This document shows, piece by piece, positions 1 through 7,270 of a stretch of 11,213 bases of DNA. The stretch is from contig CAJQOR010000417.1 of NCBI GenBank assembly GCA_905479965.1, forward strand, positions 1 to 11,213, read 5' to 3'. The notes beneath the pieces were generated by a model. The model was not told where the DNA came from. It searched no databases and saw only the letters and a list, made by a program, of their open reading frames with translations. The position numbers and the translations under genes were made by a program. Position 1 is the stretch's first letter. Every line of letters starts with the position of its first letter. The stretch is from an uncultured Rhizobiaceae group bacterium (GTDB lineage: Bacteria > Pseudomonadota > Alphaproteobacteria > Rhizobiales > Rhizobiaceae).

Positions 1-1144
1 CATCAATATCAGGTGGCTCATTACGTTCTGGAGAAATAAATCGCTCAAACAAAAGGTCAACTTTATTGGGGTTCACATCGGTAATTTGCAAACAATAACA
101 CACAGTGGAATTGGCCGCGGACCCACGGCCCTGACATAATATATTTTGGCTGCGCGCATAACGCACAATATCCCATACCGTTAGAAAATAGGGCGCATAA
201 TCTAACTGCTTTATCAGTGCCAATTCATGTTCAATTTGATCAATTATTGCTTTTGGAACGCCATCTGGATAACGATCCTTAGCACCTTGATAGGCAAGTT
301 CAGTTAGAGTTTCCTGAGGTGTGCCAGTACCAAACTTCTCATCAGGATATTGGTATTTCAACTCATCCAGCGAAAAACCTAATTGTTCCGCAAACTTGGT
401 AGAATTTACAATGGCTTGCGGATATGCCTTTAGAAGATGGCTCATATCTATGCCTGATTTTAAATGGCGCTCTGCGTTTTTAAATAATTGAAAGCCCATA
501 TCATAAACGGGCTTATGGTGCTCAATTGCAGACAAGACATCGCGCAAGGGGCGGCGACCGTGCTCATGCATAAAGACATCATTGCTTGCCATTAACGGGA
601 TAAATATCTTTTCAGACAATTCTGATAAACACGCAAAACGATATTGATCATGCCCGTCATAATGCGGGATAAGCGCTAAATATATCGCTTCCTTTATATG
701 CTCTTTTAAAAACGCAAGCTCTTCGGTAAACACATCTAGATCATTATGCGCGTTTGCTCCCGGCAGCACACAAAACAGCAGGTGAGTTGACCAATTGACC
801 AAATCATGGCGCGTTAATTGACATGAACCTTTTTCTGATCGCAAGTTACCAATTGTCAAAAGACGGCATAAATGCCCCCAACCTTTGCGATTTTTTGGAT
901 ATGCTAAAATATCAGATGTGCCATCGCTGAAAACAAGGCGGCACCCGGGATGATAAACAATATCAGCTTCCTTTGCCGCCATGTGCGCACGCACAACGCC
1001 CGCCACTGTGTTTTGATCCGCCAAACCAATATGTGTTAAACCAAGCTTTGCTGCACGCACGATCAATTCTTCTGGGTGTGATGCGCCTTTTAAGAACGAA
1101 AAATTACTCGCAACACCAAGTTCTGCATAGGGAATGAGCTGCAT
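1..1144 (-). CDS. dnaE2: Error-prone DNA polymerase DnaE2, N-terminal part (3' end outside window)
   Basis: DnaE2 (ImuC) is the C-family polymerase that performs error-prone translesion synthesis together with ImuA and ImuB. Translating the minus strand gives about 381 residues, roughly a third of the usual protein of about 1,100. The N-terminus carries the PHP-domain start ([21 protein letters not shown], residues about 7-27). Further on come the family-typical segments [18 protein letters not shown] and [10 protein letters not shown], then [18 protein letters not shown] at the window edge. The last segment holds the first two aspartates of the polymerase active-site motif (PDxDxD in DnaE enzymes), so the catalytic palm is entered but not completed here. 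The chosen ATG lies two bases after the imuB stop. A GTG two codons upstream overlaps that stop and is an alternative. Either way translation is probably coupled to imuB. No frameshift is visible in the part seen. Confidence 0.95.
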   Translation of the reverse strand, partial: MQLIPYAELGVASNFSFLKGASHPEELIVRAAKLGLTHIGLADQNTVAGVVRAHMAAKEADIVYHPGCRLVFSDGTSDILAYPKNRKGWGHLCRLLTIGNLRSEKGSCQLTRHDLVNWSTHLLFCVLPGANAHNDLDVFTEELAFLKEHIKEAIYLALIPHYDGHDQYRFACLSELSEKIFIPLMASNDVFMHEHGRRPLRDVLSAIEHHKPVYDMGFQLFKNAERHLKSGIDMSHLLKAYPQAIVNSTKFAEQLGFSLDELKYQYPDEKFGTGTPQETLTELAYQGAKDRYPDGVPKAIIDQIEHELALIKQLDYAPYFLTVWDIVRYARSQNILCQGRGSAANSTVCYCLQITDVNPNKVDLLFERFISPERNEPPDID

Positions 1145-1146
1145 AT

Positions 1147-2826
1147 TCACGCAAATAACCCATGCATAAACCACCTTGGTAAGAGGCCTTGTGATAAATG
1201 CGTTTCACGCTCATAAAGGCCCTGACGGAAAATCCAAAACCTGCGACCTGATTTGTCTTCAAGACGATAATAATCGCGCGTTTGGGCACTTTCACCATCA
1301 ATCCACCATTCAGCAGCAATGCGCTCTGGACCTTCTGCCCGTGCAACCTGATATTGGCTGCGACGCCATTTAAAACGAATAGGCGGACCTTCAGGCACTT
1401 CGGCAATTGCAGTCACAGGTTCAGGGTTTGAAAACAGCCTAATCGGGCGCTCATAGACATTATTTTTCATCATTGGGTCATCAAGCTCTTTATGTTCAAT
1501 TATGGGTACAAAAGAGGCAGCACGCTCGGGAATAAAACTTTGATGAAAAACAGGTTTTACAACGCTAGTTTTGCCCAAGCGTGCGGTTATCTGATCGGCT
1601 AATTGGTGCATGTTGGTTTGAACATTGTTGCCATTTACAAATGAATCTTGAACGTTCGATTTAATAACGGCCTGGATGACACAAAGCCTTATCGTTTCAA
1701 ATCCTGTCCCTGCATCAGACTCATCATAAATTGCCGCCAACTTTTGCGAAAAAAGTGCCCTAATACGTTTTGCATCACGAGAAGGGGCAGATAAGCCAAT
1801 CATGATTTTACGCACAACGCCATCCATACGAAATAACAACAGCATAAACTCTTGTCCCGCCTGACCACGCTTTTCTAAATCATGACGCAACGAATTTGAT
1901 AATTGCTCAATACAAGTTTCAATATCTTCTTGGCGGCCGATGGGTTCAGCTAACCGGCGTTCAACAGACAAATCAGACACAGGCAAATGCGGGGAAACGG
2001 GCTCTTCTTCCTGTCCCAAAGCTTGATCAAGTCGCTTTAAAAGCAAAGGGCCAAACCGGCGCATTAATGGTTTTCGAGGAGCCAATATAATATCTTTGAC
2101 TTTTTTTAACCCAACACGCTCAAGCGCTAACAGCATATCAAGCGGCAAACGCAAAGCAGCCATTGGAAACTGGCGAAATCGCGTTTCGAAATTATTCCAA
2201 TTCATAATTGCATTTACATGATCTGCGGCATGATCAGAAGGCGCACATTGCCGTGCAAGCCCCCATGCCAAACCAGGCGTGGGGGCAATCGAGCCCTGTG
2301 CATAAACACCCAACTTATCAAAACGCGAGACAATATCATTGAGCATTTCAGCTTCGCCGCCAAACAAATGCGCGCAGCCTGTGATATCCAAAAACAGCCC
2401 TTGCGGTTTGCCAAAAGGTGCATCAATGCCAATCAACGGCGTATATCGATCCGCCCAATCAGCCAGTGCATTTAAAAACGCCAAGTCAGCAGCATCATCG
2501 CTGGGGATAATATCAAGATCGGGGCATATCGCGCGCGCTTCGGTCACCCCTTGCCCTTCTCGCAATCTGTGAGATTGCGCGCTGATATCAAGTGATGCTA
2601 ACCGCATAGCACCCTTTTGTTTTGCCACACACACCATGGGTGCAAGGTTTTTTAACTCACGCTGTGTTTTATCCAAACGCCAAGATGCGCCCCATCTCAG
2701 ACGCTTGATCCGATCCGTTGCCAGATAAGGAAACGCCACCGCCAATATCCGGCGGTTGCTCTTGATAAAAATCGACTGCGTTGGAAGAGATGTCTTGATG
2801 TCTTGTGATAAAAGAGTGGCTGTCAT
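1147..2826 (-). CDS. imuB: ImuB, non-catalytic Y-family polymerase-like mutasome protein
   Basis: ImuB is the hub of the SOS mutasome: it bridges the beta clamp, ImuA and DnaE2 but does not itself synthesise DNA. The 559-residue product starts its conserved core at [18 protein letters not shown] (25-42). That segment replaces the Asp-containing palm motif of active DinB enzymes. Residues 134-158 ([25 protein letters not shown]) are a family signature. The C-terminal block [20 protein letters not shown] (517-536) is the conserved tail thought to contact RecA/ImuA. A canonical clamp-binding pentapeptide is not obvious; VQDSFVNG near 392-399 is the best candidate by position. The ATG at 2826 is preceded by a GGAATGGAAC purine-rich stretch, and no later ATG precedes the core. 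This start lies inside imuA, so the first 52 codons are shared with the 3' end of imuA in another frame. It is followed almost immediately by dnaE2. Confidence 0.93.
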   Translation of the reverse strand: MTATLLSQDIKTSLPTQSIFIKSNRRILAVAFPYLATDRIKRLRWGASWRLDKTQRELKNLAPMVCVAKQKGAMRLASLDISAQSHRLREGQGVTEARAICPDLDIIPSDDAADLAFLNALADWADRYTPLIGIDAPFGKPQGLFLDITGCAHLFGGEAEMLNDIVSRFDKLGVYAQGSIAPTPGLAWGLARQCAPSDHAADHVNAIMNWNNFETRFRQFPMAALRLPLDMLLALERVGLKKVKDIILAPRKPLMRRFGPLLLKRLDQALGQEEEPVSPHLPVSDLSVERRLAEPIGRQEDIETCIEQLSNSLRHDLEKRGQAGQEFMLLLFRMDGVVRKIMIGLSAPSRDAKRIRALFSQKLAAIYDESDAGTGFETIRLCVIQAVIKSNVQDSFVNGNNVQTNMHQLADQITARLGKTSVVKPVFHQSFIPERAASFVPIIEHKELDDPMMKNNVYERPIRLFSNPEPVTAIAEVPEGPPIRFKWRRSQYQVARAEGPERIAAEWWIDGESAQTRDYYRLEDKSGRRFWIFRQGLYERETHLSQGLLPRWFMHGLFA

Positions 2827-3646
2827 TGTTCCATTCCAAAATAAACGATTGGGGCGCTGGGTTTTTGCTTTTCTCTAGCGTGATCTGAAATGCAGGATGT
2901 GAAAGACTGCTGGCAAACATCTTTTGCGATGGCAGTGTTCGTAATGCCGCCGGCGCTGATTGCACACCAAAACGAAGACGTGCAGCTGTAGCTTCTTCAT
3001 GCCCTGCTTGCCGCAACAAAAAAAACGGACGACCCGAACTTTGCGCTCTTAAATGCAAACGCCGTGTGCCTGCCATATCAAGATTTTGCGGATTTCCACG
3101 CACTTCTAAAATCGTCGCAGCAACTGATTTTTGTTTGGCCGCAAGTTCTGCCACCCAAAGCGCATCATGTAAGGAACGAGGCTGTATAAAAAGACATGTT
3201 GCAGGGTTAATGCCTAACGAAACTAACCCGGGCGGATATATATGCCCGCCCTCAAGGCGCGAAGTTGTTTCGCTGATAAAAAGAATCGGCAAGTCTTCGT
3301 TGTGCTTTTGCTTTAAAAAGCTTTGCATTTGATGCGCCAAGATCCAGGTAAAAGTGCTTGCAGCACCTGTTTGTCGTGTTTCTTGTGATCGAAACTCTGT
3401 GAGAGCAGCAAGGTTTATCCCACCAGAAAGCGCTGTGTCTAAAACTGGATTATCAAATCCAAGAACATTATTATTCTTATTGCCATATTGCGCAGAAAGC
3501 GTAACTAAGCCCTCCTCCTTGCACTCATGCTTTCCAGCTGATTTTGCAAAAGACGTGTCATCAAAACGAGCTGTAGATCGATTTTCAATTTTTGCTATCT
3601 TATGCCGAAGACAATTCAAGCCCTCGCGCGCTTGATGCTCTCGCAT
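2669..3646 (-). CDS. imuA: ImuA, RecA-like SOS mutasome protein
   Basis: ImuA is a RecA-fold accessory protein needed with ImuB and DnaE2 for damage-induced mutagenesis. The product is 325 residues from the ATG at 3646. Family landmarks are LGFDNPVLDTALSGGINLAAL (62-82), GGHIYPPGLVSLGI (133-146), DALWVAELAA (161-170), LDMAGTRRLHLRAQ (189-202), FFLLRQ (208-213) and [12 protein letters not shown] (268-279). A Walker A motif is absent, as is usual for ImuA. The start was chosen because AGGTGA sits 7 bases upstream and the protein then begins with the expected Arg/Glu-rich helix. A longer frame would begin at a GTG (3676) that lies within the LexA box. The product is longer than typical ImuA (about 250-270 residues) because of a roughly 45-residue tail that runs 158 bases into imuB. 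It is first gene of the SOS operon. Confidence 0.93.
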   Translation of the reverse strand: MREHQAREGLNCLRHKIAKIENRSTARFDDTSFAKSAGKHECKEEGLVTLSAQYGNKNNNVLGFDNPVLDTALSGGINLAALTEFRSQETRQTGAASTFTWILAHQMQSFLKQKHNEDLPILFISETTSRLEGGHIYPPGLVSLGINPATCLFIQPRSLHDALWVAELAAKQKSVAATILEVRGNPQNLDMAGTRRLHLRAQSSGRPFFLLRQAGHEEATAARLRFGVQSAPAALRTLPSQKMFASSLSHPAFQITLEKSKNPAPQSFILEWNNDSHSFITRHQDISSNAVDFYQEQPPDIGGGVSLSGNGSDQASEMGRILAFG

Positions 3647-3653
3647 TGCACGT

Positions 3654-3659
3654 TCACCT
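3654..3659 (-). promoter_or_regulatory. Ribosome binding site that fixes the imuA start
   Basis: On the minus strand AGGTGA lies 7 bases before the ATG at 3646. This supports the ATG over the upstream GTG at 3676, which has no such signal and overlaps the LexA box. Confidence 0.7.
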
Positions 3660-3670
3660 ATCTCATTTAT

Positions 3671-3685
3671 GTTCACTATTTGTTC
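3671..3685 (-). promoter_or_regulatory. LexA binding site (alphaproteobacterial SOS box) upstream of imuA
   Basis: The plus strand reads GTTC-ACTATTT-GTTC, an exact match to the GTTC-N7-GTTC direct-repeat LexA box of alphaproteobacteria. It ends 25 bases before the imuA ATG at 3646. A TATACT hexamer (3687-3692 on the minus strand) abuts it and could be the -10 element, so bound LexA would cover the transcription start. A TTGACT (3714-3719) lies upstream, but its 21-base spacing to TATACT is longer than ideal, so the -35 assignment is uncertain. This site should place imuA-imuB-dnaE2 under SOS control. Confidence 0.9.
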
Positions 3686-3729
3686 TAGTATAGATTCCAG
3701 AAGATCAAAAAAGAGTCAAGCATATTTTG

Positions 3730-3743
3730 AGGAATAAATTCCT
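3730..3743. repeat. 14-bp perfect palindrome between DUF2164 gene and imuA
   Basis: AGGAATAAATTCCT consists of 6-base arms (AGGAAT / ATTCCT) around two bases. It lies 18 bases downstream of the DUF2164 stop and about 40 bases upstream of the candidate imuA -10. It could be a weak terminator stem for the upstream operon (no U-run follows directly) or a second regulatory site for imuA. I cannot decide between these. Confidence 0.35.
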
Positions 3744-3760
3744 TGCGTTGATTCTTAAGC

Positions 3761-3997
3761 TTAGCGTATCTCTGGCTCATAAAGCGTCACATCAAGCTCT
3801 TCGATTTTCTCCATTAGGAAATTTCGTGCATCCCCAATAGCTTGATTATATTGACTAGGGCCGATTTGTTTGAGCATAAAATCAACGACTTCAGCTGCCT
3901 GAAATTCACTCAGCTCGTTATCAAATTCATCTTTAAAAAAACCTTGTAATGCACGGGCAACATCTAATTTCCGTTCATCGCTTAATTGTAAACCCAT
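3761..3997 (-). CDS. DUF2164 family protein
   Basis: This is a 78-residue soluble protein with no signal peptide or membrane segment. It matches the DUF2164 pattern: an acidic helical N-terminus (LSDERKLDVARALQGFFKDEFDNELSEFQAAEVVDFML), then the hallmark IGPSQYNQAIGDARNFL (45-61) and an ending close to LYEPE. Molecular function is unknown for the family. The ATG is preceded by TAGGAGT at good spacing. It starts 30 bases after the stop of the CoA-transferase gene on the same strand, so the two are probably co-transcribed. The downstream imuA has its own SOS promoter. Confidence 0.85.
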   Translation of the reverse strand: MGLQLSDERKLDVARALQGFFKDEFDNELSEFQAAEVVDFMLKQIGPSQYNQAIGDARNFLMEKIEELDVTLYEPEIR

Positions 3998-4027
3998 GAC
4001 ATCAACTCCTACAAATCAGTCACCAAT

Positions 4028-5407
4028 CTAAAACTCAGGGCGGGATTGATGCAAGAGGCTTCCAGGTTTTGCCCAAAAAGGTTTTAAATCATCAATCACA
4101 AGCGGCGATTTTAAACGCTTTAAAGGACCCAATTCAGTTTTTTCAATCACGGAACAAACATCATCAGTGGTTTCTGCCATAGAATTTTCGTCAAACTGAT
4201 CACGCTCTGTGATTTTTAAAAGTTCAGCCGTGCGCGCCAGTGATAAACGTGCAGAACACGCTTGGCCATGATCGCGCAATCGCGACAGCCCACGCAAAGC
4301 ACTCGCTGCGATGAGATAACCCGTTGCGTGATCGAGCGCTTGGACACTCATGGGGCAAGGCTGAAGGTTAGGTTGAGAATTGGGTTGATGATTTTGAGAA
4401 ATATCCATGCCTTTAGCGGCAATACCGCAGCTCATTTGTACCAAACTATCAAAACCGCGCCTATTGCGCCAAGGACCAGACCAACCATAAGCATTATGGG
4501 ATATATCAATCAAAGAAGGGTTGAGTTCTCGCAAGCGAGCATCATCAAGGCCAAGGTTTTCAAGCGCATTGGCGCGATAGCCATGGATGAAAACATCCGC
4601 TTGCGAAATAAGCGTCTTTAGATGCGCCAGATCTTCCGCGTCTTTTAAATCAAGCGTTGCACAGGATTTGCCAGGCGTCATATCTAAAATATGCTCACCC
4701 TCATCCCAGCCTTTTGGATCAATACGCAAAACACTTGCGCCATAATGGGCTAAAAATCTCGTGGCCACCGGGCCTGCTATAATGCGCGTGAGATCAAGAA
4801 CCTTTAATCCTTGTAGAGGTCTGGTTGCCACAGGCTGATGATTTAACTCCGCGCCTTTAAAATGCTGCCAAGCAATGAGCGGCTCTTTTGATAAGGCGAG
4901 CCCCTGTGGATGGGTTGCCCAATCCTTACTATTCATCATTTTTGCCGCAGCACCTCCACTTTTTACGATCATTTCTTCAAGAGCTTCACCTTTATAACGC
5001 GCAACTTTATCTGCCATCGCATTACGATCTAAATCACCCAAAACTTGTGTAACGACATTACGATGATGCGGCGCATTGGTGTGTAGGCGAAGAAAACCAT
5101 CTTGCGTTTGGTAATCACCTGCCAAATCATCCCAAGGTGACGATAATGCCCAACCTTGCGAGCGTAATGAGCTACCAAACCAAAGATAAGCCAAATGCTG
5201 ATCAACACTAATCTGACCCTCATATTGAGAACCAAATGCATAATGAGCCAGCGCCAATCCAGCCGCTGCGATTGAACTTGACGCCAATGAGGTCACCGCA
5301 AACACATCAGATGACGTAACATGATCGTTTTTCACGTGAATCATTAATGCCTGGTACCGATCGTCATCCATGTTGAGAGCATTTAAAATAGGTTTAAGCA
5401 GCGCCAT
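4028..5407 (-). CDS. Family III CoA-transferase (CaiB/BaiF type) with extra N-terminal domain
   Basis: Family III CoA-transferases move CoA between carboxylic acids through an aspartyl-CoA intermediate. The 459-residue product has the CaiB/BaiF core in its second half: PLQGLKVLDLTRIIAGPVATRFLAHYGA (197-224), GYRANALENLGL (276-287), LNPSLIDIS (295-303) and GFDSLVQMSCGIA (318-330). ALDHATGY follows; its Asp (about 359) aligns with the catalytic Asp169 of formyl-CoA transferase. Residues 1-195 form an additional domain (LAYLWFGSSL, LHTNAPHHR) seen in a group of long alphaproteobacterial homologues. Three QPN-like tetrapeptides directly precede the catalytic Asp region. The start is the ATG at 5407, with AAGGTG five bases upstream; a longer frame to 5470 begins with TTG and runs into the divergent promoter. 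The substrate is unknown. It is divergent from the HTH-citrate synthase and probably co-transcribed with the DUF2164 gene. Confidence 0.87.
   Translation of the reverse strand: MALLKPILNALNMDDDRYQALMIHVKNDHVTSSDVFAVTSLASSSIAAAGLALAHYAFGSQYEGQISVDQHLAYLWFGSSLRSQGWALSSPWDDLAGDYQTQDGFLRLHTNAPHHRNVVTQVLGDLDRNAMADKVARYKGEALEEMIVKSGGAAAKMMNSKDWATHPQGLALSKEPLIAWQHFKGAELNHQPVATRPLQGLKVLDLTRIIAGPVATRFLAHYGASVLRIDPKGWDEGEHILDMTPGKSCATLDLKDAEDLAHLKTLISQADVFIHGYRANALENLGLDDARLRELNPSLIDISHNAYGWSGPWRNRRGFDSLVQMSCGIAAKGMDISQNHQPNSQPNLQPCPMSVQALDHATGYLIAASALRGLSRLRDHGQACSARLSLARTAELLKITERDQFDENSMAETTDDVCSVIEKTELGPLKRLKSPLVIDDLKPFWAKPGSLLHQSRPEF
4355..4390 (-). repeat. Three degenerate 12-bp tandem units inside the CoA-transferase gene
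   Basis: On the minus strand three consecutive four-codon units encode HQPN, SQPN and LQPC. The DNA copies share a CAACC(C/T)AA-like core and have drifted at other positions. They form a Gln/Pro/Asn-rich loop just before the catalytic Asp segment and probably arose by local slippage. Confidence 0.6.
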
Positions 5408-5412
5408 TGGGA

Positions 5413-5418
5413 CACCTT
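5413..5418 (-). promoter_or_regulatory. Ribosome binding site that fixes the CoA-transferase start
   Basis: AAGGTG on the minus strand lies five bases before the ATG at 5407. The alternative in-frame TTG at 5470 has no comparable site. Confidence 0.6.
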
Positions 5419-5454
5419 TCATAATCTGAACTGTTGATGAAAGGATTTCGACAA

Positions 5455-5487
5455 CTTGACAGATCGTCAAGATTGATCAACATAATC
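5455..5487 (+). promoter_or_regulatory. Candidate promoter with inverted repeat for the HTH-citrate synthase gene
   Basis: A perfect inverted repeat CTTGAC-N5-GTCAAG (5455-5471) contains a consensus -35 hexamer TTGACA (5456-5461). A good -10 match, CATAAT (5481-5486), follows after a 19-base spacer, and an 8-base palindrome TTGATCAA (5473-5480) fills the rest of that spacer. A 19-base spacer is typical of promoters controlled by MerR-family proteins, and the downstream gene encodes a MerR-like HTH. The -10 lies only four bases before the ATG at 5491, which has no Shine-Dalgarno sequence, so transcription from here would give a nearly leaderless mRNA. The same 83-base region must also hold the promoter of the divergent CoA-transferase, which I could not assign. 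Confidence 0.45.
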
Positions 5488-5490
5488 AAT

Positions 5491-6615
5491 ATGAAAAAAG
5501 ATCAAGATGTCTTTACGCTAACTGCAAATGACGTGTGCGAAACGCTCAATATCTCACGCCAAACGCTCTATGCTTATGTCAGCCGCGGTAAAGTTCGAGC
5601 TTTAGCGCAACAAGGTGATGCGCGCAAAAGTCTTTATCACGCCCATGATGTTGAAACGCTGCTTGCAAGCAAAAAACGCGGGCGCTCAAGACGTGCGATT
5701 GCAAAATCCACCCAGAGCTGGGGCGAACCGGTTTTAAAATCAGAAATCAGCCATATTGATCAAGGAAAGCTCTATTACCGTGGCTATGACGCCATTGAGA
5801 TGTCCAAAGAAGCGACATATGAAAATGTTGCCAAGTTGCTGATCAACACGGATTTGGGTTTTGATCCGGATTTCAAGTTTGTGCCTATAGAAGGCAAAAA
5901 CCCATTTGTGAGAATGCTGGCTGCAGCAACGCATATCCTGACAACAAACTACCCCTTAGAAGAAGCTGATCGAAACGGCTTTATACTAAAATCACTGCTG
6001 GCAGCCATTTGTCAGACAAAAACACTTAAAAACGAACCATTTCATGTTCACCTGTCAAACTACTTCTCACAGGAGAGTGATTTTGCTGAAATTGCACGAC
6101 GTTGTCTGGTGCTATGTGCTGATCATGAGCTTAACCCATCTGCATATACCGCCCGTGTTGCAGCATCAGCGCATGCAAGCACCGAAGCCTGTATTTTAGC
6201 AGCTCTTGCAAGTTTTTCTGGAACCCGACATGGATCAATGACATCAATGACGCGCTGGTGGGTCGGACGCGCAGCCATGAAAAAAGATGATGATAGGATT
6301 AAGTTCATTAAGGGGATCAAACATCCACCAGGATTTGGCCATCCAATTTATCCTAAAATAGATCCTCGCGCTAAAGAGTTGCTCACATATTTTGACATGC
6401 CAGATGGCTGGGGTGAGATTATCACGCAAGTTGAAAAAGAATATGGCCTTTACCCCAATATCGATTTCGCACTAGCTGCAATGGAAAAAAGTCTAGGGTT
6501 ACGACCAAAAACAGGCCAAACACTGTTCGGTTTTGGGCGCGTAATTGGTTGGATTGCCCACACCGAAGAACAGCGTGAAAGCGGAAAACTCATTCGCCCC
6601 AGAGCATGGCGTTAA
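5491..6615 (+). CDS. Citrate synthase family enzyme with N-terminal MerR-like HTH domain
   Basis: The 374-residue product fuses a DNA-binding-type domain to a citrate synthase fold. Residues 9-58 (LTANDVCETLNISRQTLYAYVSRGKVRA, then ARKSLYHAHDVETLL) look like a MerR/excisionase-type winged helix. A basic linker (KKRGRSRR, 61-68) follows. The synthase part starts at ISHIDQGKLYYRGYDAIE (86-103). It keeps the residues that match the pig enzyme's active site: His212 in DHELN, His247 in SGTRHGSM, His284 in GFGHPIYPKIDPR, Asp325 in PNIDFAL, and Arg350 in FGFGRVIGW. It is therefore probably active with an acyl-CoA and a 2-oxo acid; whether the product is citrate, methylcitrate or another compound is not visible. 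The ATG was chosen because the HTH begins here; in-frame TTG/ATG codons at 5434/5437 overlap the promoter region. It converges with the TetR gene, with only 11 bases between stops. Confidence 0.88.
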   Translation: MKKDQDVFTLTANDVCETLNISRQTLYAYVSRGKVRALAQQGDARKSLYHAHDVETLLASKKRGRSRRAIAKSTQSWGEPVLKSEISHIDQGKLYYRGYDAIEMSKEATYENVAKLLINTDLGFDPDFKFVPIEGKNPFVRMLAAATHILTTNYPLEEADRNGFILKSLLAAICQTKTLKNEPFHVHLSNYFSQESDFAEIARRCLVLCADHELNPSAYTARVAASAHASTEACILAALASFSGTRHGSMTSMTRWWVGRAAMKKDDDRIKFIKGIKHPPGFGHPIYPKIDPRAKELLTYFDMPDGWGEIITQVEKEYGLYPNIDFALAAMEKSLGLRPKTGQTLFGFGRVIGWIAHTEEQRESGKLIRPRAWR

Positions 6616-6626
6616 ACGTACAAAAA

Positions 6627-7220
6627 TTACGCAAATTTCAATAAATTGTCCAAAGCCTTACGCGTTTTCGCCTGCAATTCTGCTTCACTAGGAACGGACA
6701 TCACACCAATAGCGCGCCGAATTTGCATATCTCCAATGAGTAAACTTAAATAAAGATTGCCTAATTCATCTATCTCCAGATCACCAAATGTCCCTTGTTC
6801 TTTAATCTGAGAAAGGACTTTTGAAATTAAGGGAAAAACACGTTCACGACCAACTTCAGACAAGGCTTTGCCAAGTTCACCGCTGGGATCAGCAGCAGCT
6901 GCGCGGTTTAAGGCAATTGCACGATCGCTTGATAAAAGCCGCAGTAACTTCAAACTAATCTCTTCAAGTATTTGCATAGGATCGCGTTGACGATCTAGAT
7001 CTTGGATCAAGCTTTCATAAACATCATCCGCATTGCGGATCACCATCGCCTGAAACAAACCTTTTTTATCGCCATACCATCGATAAAGCGTTTCATTGGA
7101 GGCCTTCGCACGCTTGGCAATCGCGAGCATTGAAATGTTATCATAGCCTTTTTCATCAATCAGCTCGTAGGCGGCCTCTTCGATTAATCGCCGCCGCTCT
7201 CTTTGTGCACTTTCACGCAT
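6627..7220 (-). CDS. TetR/AcrR family transcriptional regulator
   Basis: This 197-residue protein has the standard TetR N-terminal DNA-binding domain. Helix 1 is around residues 7-24 and the HTH around 30-49 (MLAIAKRAKASNETLYRWYGDKKGLF). The all-helical ligand-binding domain has an AefR-like character (NRAAAADPSGELGKALSEVGRERVF). The ligand cannot be predicted. The ATG at 7220 has GAGG five bases upstream; a GTG two codons earlier is less likely. It is transcribed divergently from the DUF1772 membrane protein gene, and two copies of a 16-bp near-palindrome lie between them. It therefore probably represses both itself and that neighbour. Confidence 0.9.
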   Translation of the reverse strand: MRESAQRERRRLIEEAAYELIDEKGYDNISMLAIAKRAKASNETLYRWYGDKKGLFQAMVIRNADDVYESLIQDLDRQRDPMQILEEISLKLLRLLSSDRAIALNRAAAADPSGELGKALSEVGRERVFPLISKVLSQIKEQGTFGDLEIDELGNLYLSLLIGDMQIRRAIGVMSVPSEAELQAKTRKALDNLLKFA

Positions 7221-7231
7221 GATCACCTCAC

Positions 7232-7260
7232 TTGACAGATATCGTACATTAAATTACGGA
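7232..7260 (+). promoter_or_regulatory. Possible promoter for the DUF1772 gene
   Basis: A consensus -35 hexamer TTGACA (7232-7237) is followed after 17 bases by TACGGA (7255-7260), a poor -10 match. It would overlap the first operator copy. The -35 is convincing; the -10 is not. Confidence 0.3.
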
Positions 7261-7268
7261 TATGTAAA
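7241..7268 (-). promoter_or_regulatory. Candidate promoter of the tetR gene overlapping an operator
   Basis: On the minus strand TTTACA (7263-7268) and TACGAT (7241-7246) are separated by 16 bases. The -10 hexamer overlaps the first operator copy and the start codon follows about 20 bases later, an arrangement expected for autorepression. Both hexamers are imperfect matches. Confidence 0.35.
7243..7258. promoter_or_regulatory. Probable TetR operator, copy 1
   Basis: CGTACATTAAATTACG is palindromic at 12 of 16 positions (outer arms CGTA...TACG). An identical copy lies 28 bases further on. Its position between a tetR gene and its divergent neighbour makes it a probable binding site of that regulator. 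Confidence 0.7.
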
Positions 7269-7270
7269 TA

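Noticed and set aside
1104..1406. 100-codon minus-strand open frame across the imuB/dnaE2 junction
   Set aside because: It lies in a third frame across the 3' end of imuB and the start of dnaE2; the product has no recognisable family features.
4262..4621. 119-codon plus-strand open frame
   Set aside because: It lies wholly antisense to the CoA-transferase gene, whose frame carries clear family motifs; the antisense product resembles nothing I know.
5408..5470. TTG-started extension of the CoA-transferase frame
   Set aside because: The extra 21 residues are not family-like, lack a ribosome binding site and run through the divergent promoter; the ATG at 5407 has a good site.
5434..5490. Upstream TTG/ATG starts for the HTH-citrate synthase
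   Set aside because: No ribosome binding site precedes them, and the added residues come from the inverted repeat and promoter-like DNA.
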